From the NCBI GenBank assembly GCA_023653625.1, contig CM042911.1:26944192-27008191 (forward strand): a stretch of DNA of 64,000 bases, written 5' to 3'. This DNA comes from Triadica sebifera. Taxonomy: Eukaryota > Streptophyta > Magnoliopsida > Malpighiales > Euphorbiaceae. Positions 43,551 through 56,550 of the stretch are shown here, piece by piece (the stretch's first letter is position 1; every line of letters begins with the position of its first letter). The position numbers and the translations under genes were made by a program. Below the pieces are notes generated by a model. The model was not told the origin of the DNA. It saw only the letters and a program-made list of their open reading frames with translations, and did no database searches.

Positions 43551-45651
43551 GGCATGCCAAACTATTCCCTATTCTAGTTCTAGACTAGGTGTTTTTGGGC
43601 TTAACTATTTTTATATTAATTCACTATATTTCAAAAATGTCAACATTATTTAACTATCATAATTATATTTATTTATTTTTGTTCTTTATTTCCATTATTA
43701 TTGAAATAAAATCTCATACATAAATAATTTGTTAAACATTTATAATTACCATCAAAGTAAATATTTGCATGGATTATTACATATAGTTATAACAACACAT
43801 GCAAAAAGCCCAATATTGTATGTTTTTACCTATGGCAGATTTCTGACTTATTTTTGGGCTTCATTTTTAGCCCATATATAATTCGAATTTGAAGTTCTAT
43901 CCTTCTAACCATTTTTAGCTTATTGTCTTAGCTTTCATATGCACAAAGAATCACGTAAATACTAAGTTTCTATCAAAAGTTATGATTAATTCACTACTGT
44001 ATCATCACAGAATTTTCTGCCCAGAATTTTTCTAGGCAGATTCTAGGTTTAAAATTCGTGTATTTAACTGGACAAATCTAGATATAATTAGATATTATTG
44101 TCTAAATAACTATTAAAGCCCTGTATCTTAGCTTTCGTTTCCAACAAAGAACATATAAAACGGAGTTCTATAACTCAAGTTATCATCAAAATAGACAGAG
44201 CTGTTTCTGGAATTCTGTACCCGAGCCATCAATTGACATCAATCCATATTTCAACCACATTCATCATTTGCATTCATTTTAATAATAAAATTTCCAGAAT
44301 TACAAATACATTCATATGTCTCAATTATTTCACACCATTGGGTCTCATTTCCATATATAATATCAAAAGTCACAACAAAACACATAACATCCCAACAACA
44401 CAAACATAACAAACCTTAACATATAATTTCATACATATTAACAACATGCAAAATTTTTATCAATGAAGCACATACCTAATCAGCTTTGGTTCTTCCCTTA
44501 ATCCTTCTTTTTCTTCTCTTATTAGCTAGCTTTCTCCTTGCCTTTGTCACCCTCTTGAGGCCCTCTCACTTGTTCACTTATTTTTCCTACACAACCATAC
44601 CATAACTCAATTCTAACATTCAATTTCAATGCTTTTCATGTCTGCATAATATTCTAATGCTCCTAATATGTTTTACACCTTAATTGAGCTAAAATGTACT
44701 AAGGTTAAACTTCCTTCTTCACATGTCATGGCTGCCCAAAAAATATATCCTAGTTCCCAATTTATTTTCTTCAATTAAACACTCAATTCACCTTTAATCT
44801 ATCACCAATTGTGGTGTTTCTATGTTAATTTCAATTTCCCCCAAATTTATTTAACTATGGCAGCCCCTCATTCATCCTTCAACATTATATTTTCTTCAAT
44901 ATTTAAGCCATAAAATAATTACCTAACATCAAATATCATTAATTCAAAGTTTAATTACACTTCCATCAACTAATCACAAACTTAAATTTTCTAAGTTCAA
45001 TCTTGCAACATAACCTATCTCTACCAACCCTAATCACATCTATCATCAATATGGATCCCAAATGGAAGGAAAATGGTTAAATTTAAGAAGAATAAACTCA
45101 CCTTAATAGAGTTATAGGGCTGGTCGAATCTGCCCCAAATTCTTCTCCCTTTCTCTTCTTCTTTCCTCCTTCCTTCTTGCTCCTTTGGTACCTTTGTAGT
45201 AAGAACTCTTAAATTCTGATTTTTCCTCTCTCAAAACTAATTTATTTGCTCACTTTTACAAACTTAATTTACAGCAAAATGGTAGCTTTTGGAATGGAGA
45301 AGTGGACGGCCAAAATGGAAGAAAAGATGAAGAAGAGAAAGTCATGGAAGAATGTGGAATTTGTCTTCCTTTTTGACTTTTATACCTAAATTAAGAAGTG
45401 TGTCCCACCAATTAAAATTAATCTTAATTCTTATTGGTTCATTAAGTTAATTAATCTTAATTAACATTTAAACTTTGTGAAATTCCATATTTGCCACATC
45501 TTGCTCCATATTTACAATTTTTCCCCAAACAATCTCCATAATACCAATTTTGTCCATAGGAAATTTTATTGTTTTCTAATTCTACCCCAAATCTTTTTAA
45601 TTCCCAAATAATAATACCCTTAATTATTTTCTTTTATTATTAGTCATTTTT

Positions 45652-48604
45652 TGTAACGTCACACCTCTTATGCATTTTAGTATAACCTATCCAAATATCA
45701 AGTAATCATACATGGCGTACTGGAAAGGCAAAATACCCTGTTAACAATAGTAGTAAATTTTTTTTTTTCATATCATATCCTGTAAAATCAACTAACGACT
45801 TTACAAGTCTTATATCCTGTAAAATTACTAAATGACTTTTCAAGTCAACATTAAAACCACAATACGATATATCACATATATCAAAATATAAACTTTACAC
45901 ATAAGTATTTCCGAGTTGATTTCATTTATACATATTTAGACTCATTCCAAAATGACTATACATATTCAAGCATATAAGTCCAAAATACAGATGACATGTT
46001 TTTATGCTTGTGTGGAATGCAAGGAGAGAGAGTGATGAGGCTCGGCCAATGACCTGTGCTCCATGTCTTCTATACACTACTCAAAATGAGCTATCACTTT
46101 TCTTTACCTGAAAAATGACGCAAATTGATGAGTTGCGGCTCAGTGAGAATAATCATCCAATGAGCTCTAAAGTACCAAACAACTCATAGTAATAAATCAC
46201 AAATCCAATATATATCAGGTATTCTATTCCATTCATCAGTATCATATAAGTATCAATAAAGTTGAAACATATAATCATTACTCTTTATGTATGCAAATGC
46301 TTTGCTTATTTCATTTTGTTGTGACTAAGTTAAACAGACATTGCCCCGGGTTTCCATGTGAACATTTGCATTTGCATTTGCTAGCTAGCTTGATCATTTG
46401 TTTCATTTGCACATTTGTTGGGCCATAGGCCTCTTCTTTTGCTTTGCACATTTGTTGGGCCATAGGCCTCTTCTTTTGCTTTACAATATCGATTAACTAG
46501 TCACAATGCCTTTTTAGTCTATATGCATATGCACTTGTATTTAAGCATTCATCAACCATTATATCTTATCACATATAATATACATATACCACATATATAC
46601 CTCATATGCCACACATATACCTTGCATATACTATACATATACCATGTATATATATCACATATGTCAAACATATACTTCAAATATACCACAAGTATAACAT
46701 TTATATGTACCAAAATGTCACAAATTATCCATCATTACATTATCAAGGACCAATCATGACAATCATATTAATCACATAGCAAGCAACAGTCATTTGCACT
46801 AAAGAATTCAATCGATAATTAGACTCACCGTTCTCCTTTGATTCCGACCCCTAACTTATTGTCTATCTGCTCCTTGTGGGTCTCCAATATGTGTGCGAGC
46901 CTAATATGAAAACATAATCGATTAACTCATAATTAGAGATACTTAATGTGGCTTAAACAAATTAATATGCATTGTTCATGTCAATAGTTAAGATTTTTCC
47001 TATGAGGCAGTGTGACCTTATGGGACTGTTTAGCCTATAACTTTTTCTATAATTGACCAATTAATCTGATTCTTGTTCCTAATTACAAATAACATATAAT
47101 TAGAGAACATATTAAAATTTCAGACCAATTGGATAATTTTACAATATTTGGTGGAATTTATAACTGTTTTCTGCCTTGTTTTCTGCCTTTAGGCAGTTTC
47201 AGGGTACTCATTTGGGTTCATCATAACTTACACTCTATAAGTCCTATTTTAATGAAACTTTACAGACACTTATATGGGTTCATATGGAACATGTTTCATG
47301 TTTACAACTTGTACCAATTATGTCTCTAAGGTATTCTAATTATACCAAACATATTACTGTTCCAGAATAGAATTGGCTTCCGGACCAGTATGACTTCAAA
47401 AGGCCATAATTTAGTCTATAGATAACAAATTAAGCTCCAATTAGTACCATAATTTAGATAAGACATATACCTATAACTTTTATGTTTTGAGAAATTACAT
47501 AATCTAGCTCTAACAAGCTCAAATTAGCCAACCAATGTACTGGAGCTGCCCAGTGCACTCAGTAGGCAGTTCAAACCATGGAACAGTCATGGTTCCATTC
47601 ACCATAACTCACCATTTACAAGCCCTATGAACCTGAAATTTGGTATACAGATAAAAAACACATATATCTACAACTTTTATGTTTTGAGAGACTTCAAATA
47701 AGGGCTTTAACATATTCTAAATCAGACCACACAGTAGCTAACTTGGTTAGGGTTTACACCCTGACCAGTTTCAGTACAAAGAGCATATCTAATTCTATAA
47801 ACCAAATCACGAAACACCGTTTACATATTCATAAATATAAGACATAAAGGAACAACTTTTGTGTTTTATACTTGTCCAGAATCAATTTAGATGTGCATCA
47901 AAATCGGGTTGCAAAACAGTGCCTATTAATGAATCTAAGCAATTCAAATCAACCCTAAAGCAATAAGAATTGATTACTTACCAAGGACGAACTTGCAAGG
48001 GATCAATTTGGTGCAAAAACTAGGTAAAACAAGGAAGATTTGAAGTCTGAAATGGAGGAAAATGAAGGAGAAGTCGAGGCTGAAGTGAGGAGGCAGAAAT
48101 GGGAAAGATGAAGATAAAGGCAGATTTATGTTTTTGTCTTTTTATCTTTTTCTCATCTCATTTCTCTTCTCTTTTCTCTTCTCTTCTCTCTTCTCTTCTC
48201 TTCTATTTCTCTTTTGTTTCATTTTCATTTTATTTTATCTATATTATTATTATTATTTACATATATATATAATTTGACTAATCTACACAATAATACCACT
48301 TAATCTTTTGGTCCGGTTTAACTAAATTAACAATGCAAAATGTTTACTAATCTTAATCTAATCATTTTGCTTACTTTAATTTGGTCACTTATTCAATTCA
48401 TTTCTAATACTTCATAATCCTCATATAGGTTATAAGTACACATGTGCTACTCGATACAAGTGCCAAATGCTAGGACACGTAGCTAGTGCGTGTCATAAAC
48501 TTGTTCCTACGAAAATACGTATGAAATGCATTTGTTCAATTGAATTGTATGCAAGATGCTTATGTTCAATGAAATTCATGTGGGGGAAGGTCAAGGATGT
48601 TACA
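45652..48604 (-). repeat. Solo LTR of family D in F1 LTR
   Basis: 2953 bp, plus view TGTAACGTCACACC to GGATGTTACA. It is flanked by T5 (45647-45651 and 48605-48609) inside a T run that is uninterrupted in the other F1 LTR (56458-56466), which proves the insertion. A doubled 38-bp unit is at about 46405-46480, and a CT tract and short ATT run are near 48170-48260. Confidence 0.95.
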
Positions 48605-48694
48605 TTTTTTATGGGTTTAAATTTAGACTCCGATTGAACCAGTGGACCCCACTACGGTCACGCGCAATCGGGGCCTAAATCACTGAATGTTACA

Positions 48695-48710
48695 ATTCTC
48701 TCCCCCTTTA
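48695..48710 (-). other. F1 polypurine tract
   Basis: Minus strand TAAAGGGGGAGAGAAT next to the 3' LTR. Confidence 0.85.
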
Positions 48711-48738
48711 GAAAATTTCGTCCTCGAAATTTACCTGA

Positions 48739-49272
48739 TTAGGTGGAGCTGAATAACTGAGGATGTTGAGTTCTCATCATTTCTTCACTCTCCCAGGTGG
48801 CTTCTTCTACTGCATGATTGCGCCATATGACCTTTACCAGTGGTACATTCTTGTTCCGTAGTTCTTTGACTTCTCAAGCTATGATTTTCATTGGCTCTTC
48901 ACCGTATATCAAGTCTGATTGTACCTCTATTGATTCCACAGGTATTACATGTGTCGGATCCGATCTATATCTTCTTAACATTGAGACATGAAACACATTG
49001 TGGATTTTATCCAATTCTGGTGGTAAGGCCAACCTATAAGCCACTGGACCCACACGTTCAAGTATTTCGTATGGTCCAATAAATCTAGAACTCAGTTTCC
49101 CCTTTTTACCAAAACGCAATACTTTTTTCCAAGGTGAGACTTTCAAAAATACCTTTTCTCCGACAGCATACTCAATGTCCTTCCTCTTCAAATCGGCATA
49201 GGATTTTTGTCGATCAGTTGCAGCTTTTAATCGATATTTGATTAATTTCACCTTCTCCTCTGTCTGTTGCAC
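48739..49272 (-). pseudogene. pol: F1 integrase C-terminus and chromodomain
   Basis: 49272-48874 reads RFIGPYEILERVGPVAYRLALP, the GPY module, then IHNVFHVSMLRRYRSDPTHVI, typical of Tekay/Del. A TGA at 48874-48876 (CGA expected) interrupts; in the same frame the chromodomain continues with VPLVKVIWRNHAVEEATWE and ends at TAA 48741-48739. Chromodomains of this clade are thought to guide integration to histone-marked heterochromatin. Confidence 0.85.
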
Positions 49273-49275
49273 TAA

Positions 49276-50192
49276 TTATGGCCCCATAAATTTTTTTTCA
49301 CCAAGTTCTGTCCAGCATAATGGTGTCCTACATCTCCTTCCATACAAAGCTTCGTATGGTGTCATGCCGAGACTAGTTTGATAGCCGTTGTTGTATGCAA
49401 ATTCCATCAATGGTAAATGTTTATCCCAACTACCCTCAAAATCAATTACGCAGATTCTCAGCATATCTTCTAACAATTGAATCACTCGTTCAGATTGCCC
49501 ATTTGTTTGTGGATGAAATGCTGTACTAAAAGCAAGTCGGCTCCCCAATGCTTGCTGTAGACTTTTCCAAAATTTTGATGTGAACTGTGGGTCTCGATCA
49601 GAAATAATAGATATTGGCACCCCATGTAGTCGAATTATCTCATTGACATATAATTCTGCTAACCGACTCAATGAATAATCCATCCGAACTGGCAGAAAGT
49701 GAGCCGACTTGGTAAGCCTGTCAACAATTACCCATACTGCATCATGCTTCTTTTGTGTCAAAGGCAATCCATATACAAAATCCATTGTAATTCTTTCCCA
49801 CTTCCATTCTGGAATTGCAATAGGCTGCAACAATCCAGATGGTACCTGGTGTTCTGCTTTCACTTGTTGGCATGTCAAGCATCTTGTAGTATATTCCACT
49901 ATATCCTTCTTCATTCCTGGCCACCAATAATGAGTCTTCAGGTTCTGATACATTTTATTGCTCCCTGGATGCATGGAATAAGTTGTATTATGTGCGTCTT
50001 TTAGAATTATTTGCTTTAATCCGCTATCATTTGGCACGCACAATCTTCCTCTTTAACTTATGCTTTCATCATCTTCAACCTTAAATTCAGGTCTCTCCCC
50101 ATTTTTCACTGCCTCAGCAATTATCATCAATTTTTGATCTTGCTTCTGAGCTTTTTTCACTTGTTGCCTTAAAGTAGGTTGGACCCGTAACT
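49276..50192 (-). pseudogene. pol: F1 integrase
   Basis: The frame from 50192 has one TAA at about 50056, then is open from 50043. HHCC finger (HNTTYSMHPGSNKMYQNLK, TRCLTCQQVK), catalytic MDFVYGLPLTQ, IISDRDPQFTSKFW and HPQTNGQSERVIQLLED: all three DDE residues are present. It stops at 49275-49273, directly before the GPY module. Class is Ty3/gypsy integrase. Confidence 0.9.
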
Positions 50193-50283
50193 CTGCCAAA
50201 ATAAATTATGAGTCTAACTTTTTTTCAATTTTACTATTACTTTCTATATATTATATTATAATTGAGGAAAATTTAAACTATAC
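50193..50283 (-). other. Intron-like 91-bp insert in F1 pol
   Basis: Between RNase H and integrase the minus strand holds a T/A-rich 91-bp block that begins GTATAGTT after GGCAG and ends TTTATTTTGGCAG. It contains stops. Its length (91, one more than a multiple of three) exactly explains the frame change between the RNase H frame and the integrase frame. It may be an intron or only an insertion. Confidence 0.5.
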
Positions 50284-50833
50284 CTGCCAGTGTTTTTCTA
50301 CTTAAGGCATCCGCTACTACATTGGCTTTGCCTGGCTGATAGTCAATAATACAATTATAATCCTTGATTAACTCCAACCAGCGTCTTTGCCTTAAGTTCA
50401 ATTCCTTTTGTGTGGGCAAATATTTGAGGCTCTTATGATCTGTATATATGTAGCACCGCTCGCCATACAAATAATGTCACCAAATTTTCAAAGCAAACAC
50501 TATTGCTGCCAACTCCAAATCATGAGTAGGGTAATTTAGCTCATGAGGCTTCAATTGCCTAGATGCATAAGCAACTACTTTACCCTCTTGCATTAATACA
50601 CAACCTAGCCCATTATGAGAGGCATCACTGTATATCACAAAATCTTTCCCTAGCGTAGGTTGGGTCAAAACAGGTGCTTCGGTTAACATGGCTTTTAGTT
50701 TATCAAAGCTTGCCTGGCACCGATCTATGCACTCAAACTTAGTTTCTTTTCTGAGCAATTTAGTAATTGGTGCAACTATGCTTGAAAATCCCTTCATAAA
50801 CCTTCTATAGTAGCCAGCTAATCCAAGGAAACT
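50284..50833 (-). pseudogene. pol: F1 RT end and RNase H
   Basis: 50797-50477 gives MKGFSSIVAPITKLLRKE, the RNase H block DASHNGLGCVLMQEGKVVAYA and HELNYPTHDLELAAIVFAL. A TGA at 50474-50476, where CGA is expected, interrupts. 50470-50284 continues with YTDHKSLKYL and NVVADALSRKTLAG. Another TGA at about 50826-50828 separates it from RT. Confidence 0.9.
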
Positions 50834-52480
50834 TCAGACTTCTGTTACATTGTGAGGTGGCTTCCAACTTAGAATGGCTTCTATTTTGTTAGGATCAACC
50901 CGGATTCCTTCAATTGAAATAGTATGCCCTAAGAATCCCACTTCTTCTAACCAGAACTCACATTTTGACAGCTTTGCATACAATTGATTTTCCCTCAAAG
51001 TCTGTAGTATTATTCTGAGATGCCTCTCATGTTCTCCCTTGTCCCTCGAATACACCAGAATATCATCTATAAAAACTACCACAAACTGATCAAGATAAGG
51101 CCTAAAAATTCTGTTCATCATGTCCATAAAGGCAGCTGGTGCATTCGTTAAGCCAAATGGCATAACCAGAAACTTATAGTGGCCATATCGAGTTCTGAAG
51201 GCTGTTTTAGATACATCTGATTCTTTGATTTTCAGTTGGTGGTATCCGGATCTGAGATCAATCTTAGAGAATACTCCTGCTCCCTTCAATTGATCAAACA
51301 AATCATCAATTCTAGGTAGTGGGTATTTATTTTTAATTGTCACCTTGTTTAATTGTCGGTAATCAATACATAACCGAAGGGTGCCATCCTTCTTTTTCAC
51401 AAACAACACCGGAGCGCCCCATGGTGACACACTGTGCCTTATGAACCCTTTGTCGAGCAATTCCTGCAATTGAACCTTTAACTCTCTCAATTCTGCAGGT
51501 GCCATTCTATAAGGAGTAATTGATATTGGGGCTGTACCAGGAATCACATCAATAGCAAATTCTATCTCCTTATCTGGTGGTAACCCCGGCAAATCTTCAG
51601 GAAATACATCTGAGAACTCACACACTGTAGGGATGTCCTTGAGTTCTGGGCTCCCTTTCATGGTATCTATCACATGGGCCAAATATGCCTCACATCCCTT
51701 CCTAATATATTTCCGAGCTTTTAATGCTGAAATAACACTGGTCAAACATGTTTGGCCTACAGCTTGAATGATGGTGCCATCTTGCCCGGGAATTTTAAGT
51801 ACAACTTTTCTAGATCGGCAGTCGACTATAGCTCCATGCTTTGTCAACCAATCCATACCCAGAATAGCATCAAATTCATGAAAAGGTAGTTCTATTAAGT
51901 CTGCTGGAAATTCTCTACCTTGAATAATTATTGAACTGTTTTTATAAATCTTATTCACTTTCACACTATGTCCCAGTGTATTGGTCACAACTATATCATA
52001 TTCTAAGGTCTCATGTATCATGTTCCGTTGTCTAAGTGCATCTGTACTTATGTATGAATGCGTGGAACCAGGATCTATCAAAGCATGTAAATCAAAATCA
52101 AATAAAGATAATTTACCAACTATGACGTCTAGTGCATCCTGATCTTCACGAGCTCTCATCACATATGCCCGAGCTGGGGTCCTACTACCTCCGGGTCTGC
52201 CAACTGTCTCTGATACCCCCTGACTCTGTCCAGTACGACCACCTCTAAACTGGCTTTGACCTCTACCACGGCTCTGTACTGGTGTCATAGTCTGTGTTGG
52301 TGCCATACTACCTGTACCGAGTCTGGGACAATCTTTCTTCATATGGTCAGTAGCTCCACATCTCATACATGCCCCAGTCAACCACCAACACTCTCCTGTA
52401 TGAGCTTTACCACAATGCTGACACAAAGTCGGAGTTGATCTCTTGGGAAATGATGCTAGTGAACTAGCAGATGATGTGCA
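50834..52480 (-). pseudogene. pol: F1 zinc knuckle, protease and RT
   Basis: 530 residues open from 52426. Knuckle CQHCGKAHTGECWWLTGACMRCG...CP, an RGRGQSQ tract, protease active-site region LIDPGSTHSY, EFDAILGMDWL, then RT with MAPAELRELKVQLQELLDKGF, KIDLRSGYHQLKIKE, MPFGLTNAPAAFM and FIDDILVYSR (near 51055-51080). It joins gag through a frameshift near 52480. RT motifs are complete. Confidence 0.9.
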
Positions 52481-53388
52481 GGTCTAAATTGCTGACCCCG
52501 CCTATCAGAAAATGTCTGTCTAGCCACCCTTGACTGAAATGGTCTGGGTACTATTCGTCCTTTCCTACCCGATGTCTGGCCCACACTAGTTGTTGACTTC
52601 TTATAATGCTCTTCTGTCTTCAGCTTTTTCCTTCTTTCAACACTAATAGTAGAGGACACTAGCGTAGCAAAATCTGTATGCTGGTGGGAAGCCACTAAAT
52701 ACCCAATCTCCTCATTGAGATCGTCTTCAAATCTACGACATTTATCAGCTTCATCCCCAATAATCCCAGTAGCATACTTGCTCAACCTGGTGAACTCCAT
52801 CTCATACTCAGCTACTGTCATACCCCTCTGCCTTAAATTCAGGAATTCTCGCTTTTTCTCATCAACATAGATTCTTAGCACATATTTCTTTTTAAACTCT
52901 GTCACAAAGAAATCCCATGTCTGAGGGGTCGGAGTCTGAAGTTTTGCTAATAACAATTTCCACCAGTCATAGGCATGCTCCTGAAGGAGAGATACTGCAT
53001 ATCTAACCTTGTACTCCTCTGGACATTGCAGCTCTTCAAAAACTCTTTCTGTCTTTTCCAACCAAAATTTTGCTGCTGCTGGGTCATCCTCTTTCTTATC
53101 CATAAAATCCGTAGCCCCGTATTTTCTTAATTTATCAATCTGGGGTTTCGGTTGAGGTGGGGGAGGTGGTGGAGCTGGTGGCGGCACAACTTGTGCTATC
53201 TGCTATAACAAAGTAGCCATTTGTTGCATAAGGGGTACCTGACCCACGTTAACCTGTTCTTCAGCATGTTGTGGAGCTATAACGCTAGGCACTGAGGCTC
53301 TAATTGATGCTGACTGTCTATGAGCAGCCAAGTCAGCTATACTATCACCCTACTGTTATTCACGACTTTGTCTTGATTCCGAATCCAT
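52456..53388 (-). pseudogene. gag: F1 gag
   Basis: ATG at 53388-53386 (MDSESRQSRE) is followed by stops TAA and TAG within 12 codons and a further TAG after QQMATLL. From 53187 it is open: a Pro-rich tract, KLRKYGATDFMDKKEDD, AVSLLQEHAYDWWK, AEYEMEFTRLSKYATGI and FEDDLNEEIG. The frame shifts near 52480, before the knuckle. It matches E1 gag. Confidence 0.9.
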
Positions 53389-53511
53389 TAAAACCTATAT
53401 TGTCAGAAGAAGGGTCCCTTATTAGAATATAGCAGCTTAAAAACAATGCAAATGCTAAAAACATGCATTTATCTTCCCATACCCACTAAGTAAGAACCAT
53501 CTAAACCTATG

Positions 53512-53523
53512 GCTCTGATACCA
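53512..53523 (-). other. F1 primer-binding site
   Basis: Plus strand GCTCTGATACCA, i.e. TGGTATCAGAGC on the minus strand, five bases from the 5' LTR end. Confidence 0.95.
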
Positions 53524-53528
53524 AAAAT

Positions 53529-56500
53529 TGTAACACCCTCTTACCCCACTATAGTTCAACAAGGTAAGTGAGCATTACCCGTCTTACTGTTTATAAAATT
53601 AATGAAGTGAAGTAAATATTTTTTTTTCCAAAAATATTGCATAAGCTAAAATAAAATTTCATACAAGCCCAAATATTAAAACTTTTATTTATTTATAAAG
53701 TACATTAATTTACATTCAAATCAAGTTCTTTTTTATAGTGACTCACATATTTCATACACATGATATGAAATAAAAACGATACTTTAATTTACAAAGTTTT
53801 TAACGACATATACCGAAAATTAAACCCAAAGCTTTTTGTTGCTTTCCTCCGGATACCTTTCTTCTTCTGACAGTCTATTTTCTATGGCTACACTTCTAAA
53901 CCTACGCGAGAGGAACTCACCGGCGCTAAGCTACTAGCTTAGTGGTAGTGGTGCTTCAATGATAAAAATTTTACATACATATATATTTTCTCACATATTA
54001 ATTACCCATTTAATAAATAAGACATAAAATAAAGAATTATATAAAATCAATAAATTTCTACAAACACTCAATATCTAATAACTTTAATTCATATAACATT
54101 TATAAAAAAAAATCACATACTTCGATATTATTATTATTATTATTTATTTGTGCCCATAACACCTATAACCGAACTAACTAATAGGAATAACCGGGTTGTC
54201 ATTCCCGGCTTTCATAATATGGCGCTGAGCGCTTTTATAATAATGTCATTACGGCTTTTGTTATATTGCCATTACCGGCTTAATAATTTTGCGCCAAACG
54301 CATTTATAAATTGTCATTACCGGCTTTCATATTTGGCACCGAGTGCCTTAAATCCCCTGATTGGCATGCCAAACTATTCCCTATTCTAGTTCTAGACTAG
54401 GTGTTTTTGGGCTTAACTATTTTTATATTAATTCACTATATTTCAAAAATGTCAACATTATTTAACTATCATAATTATATTTATTTATTTTTGTTCTTTA
54501 TTTCCATTATTATTGAAATAAAATCTCATACATAAATAATTTGTTAAATATTTATAATTACCATCAAAGTAAATATTTGCATGGATTATTACATATAGTT
54601 ATAACAACACATGCAAAAATCCCAATATTGTATGTTTTTACCTATGGCAGATTTCTGACTTATTTTTGGGCTTCATTTTTAGCCCATATATAATTCGAAT
54701 TTGAAGTTCTATCCTTCTAACCATTTTTAGCTTATTGTCTTAGCTTTCATATGCACAAAGAATCACGTCAATCCTAATTTTCTATCAAAATTTATGATTA
54801 ATTCACTACTGTATCATCACAGAATTTTCTGCCCAGAATTTTTCTAGACAGATTCTAGGTTTAAAATTCGTGTATTTAACTGGACAAATCTAGATATAAT
54901 TAGATATTATTGTCTAAATAACTATTAAAGCCCTGTGTCTTAGCTTTCGTTTCCAACAAAGAACATATAAAACGGAGTTCTATAACTCAAGTTATCATCA
55001 AAATAGACAGAGCTGTTCCTGGAATTCTGTACCCGAGCCATCAATTGACATCAATCCATATTTCAACCACATTCATCATTTGCATTCATTTTAATAATAA
55101 AATTTCCAGAATTACAAATACATTCATATGTCTCAATTATTTCACACCATTGGGTCTCATTTCCATATATAATATCAAAAGTCACAATAAAACACATAAC
55201 ATCCCAACAACACAAACATAACAAACCTTAACATATAATTTCATACATATTAACAACATGCAAAATTTTTATCAATGAAGCACATACCTAATCAGCTTTG
55301 GTTCTTCCCTTAATCCTTCTTTTTCTTCTCTTATTAGCTAGCTTTCTCCTTGCCTTTGTCACCCTCTTGAGGCCCTCTCACTTGTTCACTTATTTTTCCT
55401 ACACAACCATACCATAACTCAATTCTAACATTCAATTTCAATGCTTTTCATGTCTGCATAATATTCTAATGCTCCTAATATGTTTTACACCTTAATTGAG
55501 CTAAAATGTACTAAGGTTAAACTTCCTTCTTCACATGTCATGGCTACCCAAAAAATATATCCTAGTTCCCAATTTATTTTCTTCAATTAAACACTCAATT
55601 CACCTTTAATCTATCACCAATTGTGGTGTTTCTATGTTAATTTCAATTTCCCCCAAATTTATTTAACTATGGCAGCCCCTCATTCATCCTTCAACATTAT
55701 ATTTTCTTCAATATTTAAGCCATAAAATAATTACCTAACATCAAATATCATTAATTCAAAGTTTAATTACACTTCCATCAACTAATCACAAACTTAAATT
55801 TTCTAAGTTCAATCTTGCAACATAACCTATCTCTACCAACTCTAATCACATCTATCATCAATATGGATCCCAAATGGAAGGAAAAGGGTTAAATTTAAGA
55901 AGAATAAACTCACCTTAATAGAGTTATAGGGCTGGTCGAATCTGCCCCAAATTCTTCTCCCTTTCTCTTCTTCTTTCCTCCTTCCTTCTTGCTCCTTTGG
56001 TACCTTTATAGTAAGAACTCTTAAATTCTGATTTTCCTCTCTCAAAACTAATTTATTTGCTCATTTTTTTCAAACTTAATTTACAGCAAAATGGTGGCTT
56101 TTGGAATGGAGAAGTGGACGGCCAAAATGGAAGAAAAGATGAAGAAGAGAAAGTCATGGAAGAATGTGGAATTTGTCTTCCTTTTTGACTTTTATACCTA
56201 AATTAAGAAGTGTGTCCCACCAATTAAAATTAATCTTAATTCTTATTGGTTCATTAAGTTAATTAATCTTAATTAACATTTAAACTTTGTGAAATTCCAT
56301 ATTTGCCACATCTTGCTCCATATTTACAATTTTTCCCCAAACAATCTCCATAATACCAATTTTGTCCATAGGAAATTTTATTGTTTTCTAATTCTACCCC
56401 AAATCATTTTAATTCCCAAATAATAATACCCTTAATTATTTTCTTTTATTATTAGTCATTTTTTTTATGGGTTTAAATTTAGACTCCGATTGAACCAGTG

Positions 56501-56550
56501 GACCCCACTATGGTCACGCGCAATCGGGGTCTAAATCACTGAATGTTACA
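53529..56550 (-). repeat. F1 5' LTR
   Basis: 3022 bp, plus view TGTAACACCCTC to GAATGTTACA. It is nearly identical by eye to the 3' LTR, with scattered single-base differences and small length changes in runs. Hairpin units lie at about 54197-54355. Confidence 0.95.

Larger units (their letters stand above)
42715..48694 (-). repeat. F1 3' LTR, with nested solo D LTR
   Basis: Plus view TGTAACACCCCC to GAATGTTACA. Its parts are 42715-45651 and 48610-48694. Tandem hairpin units lie at about 43385-43550. A minus-strand TATAAAAG box lies near 45390. The open frame at 43338-43577 runs through the hairpin units and is not a gene. Confidence 0.95.
42715..56550 (-). mobile_element. F1: Tekay/Del-like chromovirus, complete structure
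   Basis: Minus-strand element with perfect duplications CCTAA (42710-42714 and 56551-56555). The right (5') LTR is 3022 bp; the left (3') LTR is also 3022 bp once its nested solo D LTR and 5-bp duplication are removed. PBS, gag, protease, RT, RNase H, integrase, chromodomain and PPT are in order. Stops and one frameshift make it defective. High LTR similarity by eye makes it one of the younger full elements here. Confidence 0.95.

Noticed and set aside
48891..50004. Plus-strand frames opposite F1 integrase
   Set aside because: Shadows of the minus-strand pol with its intact DDE motifs.
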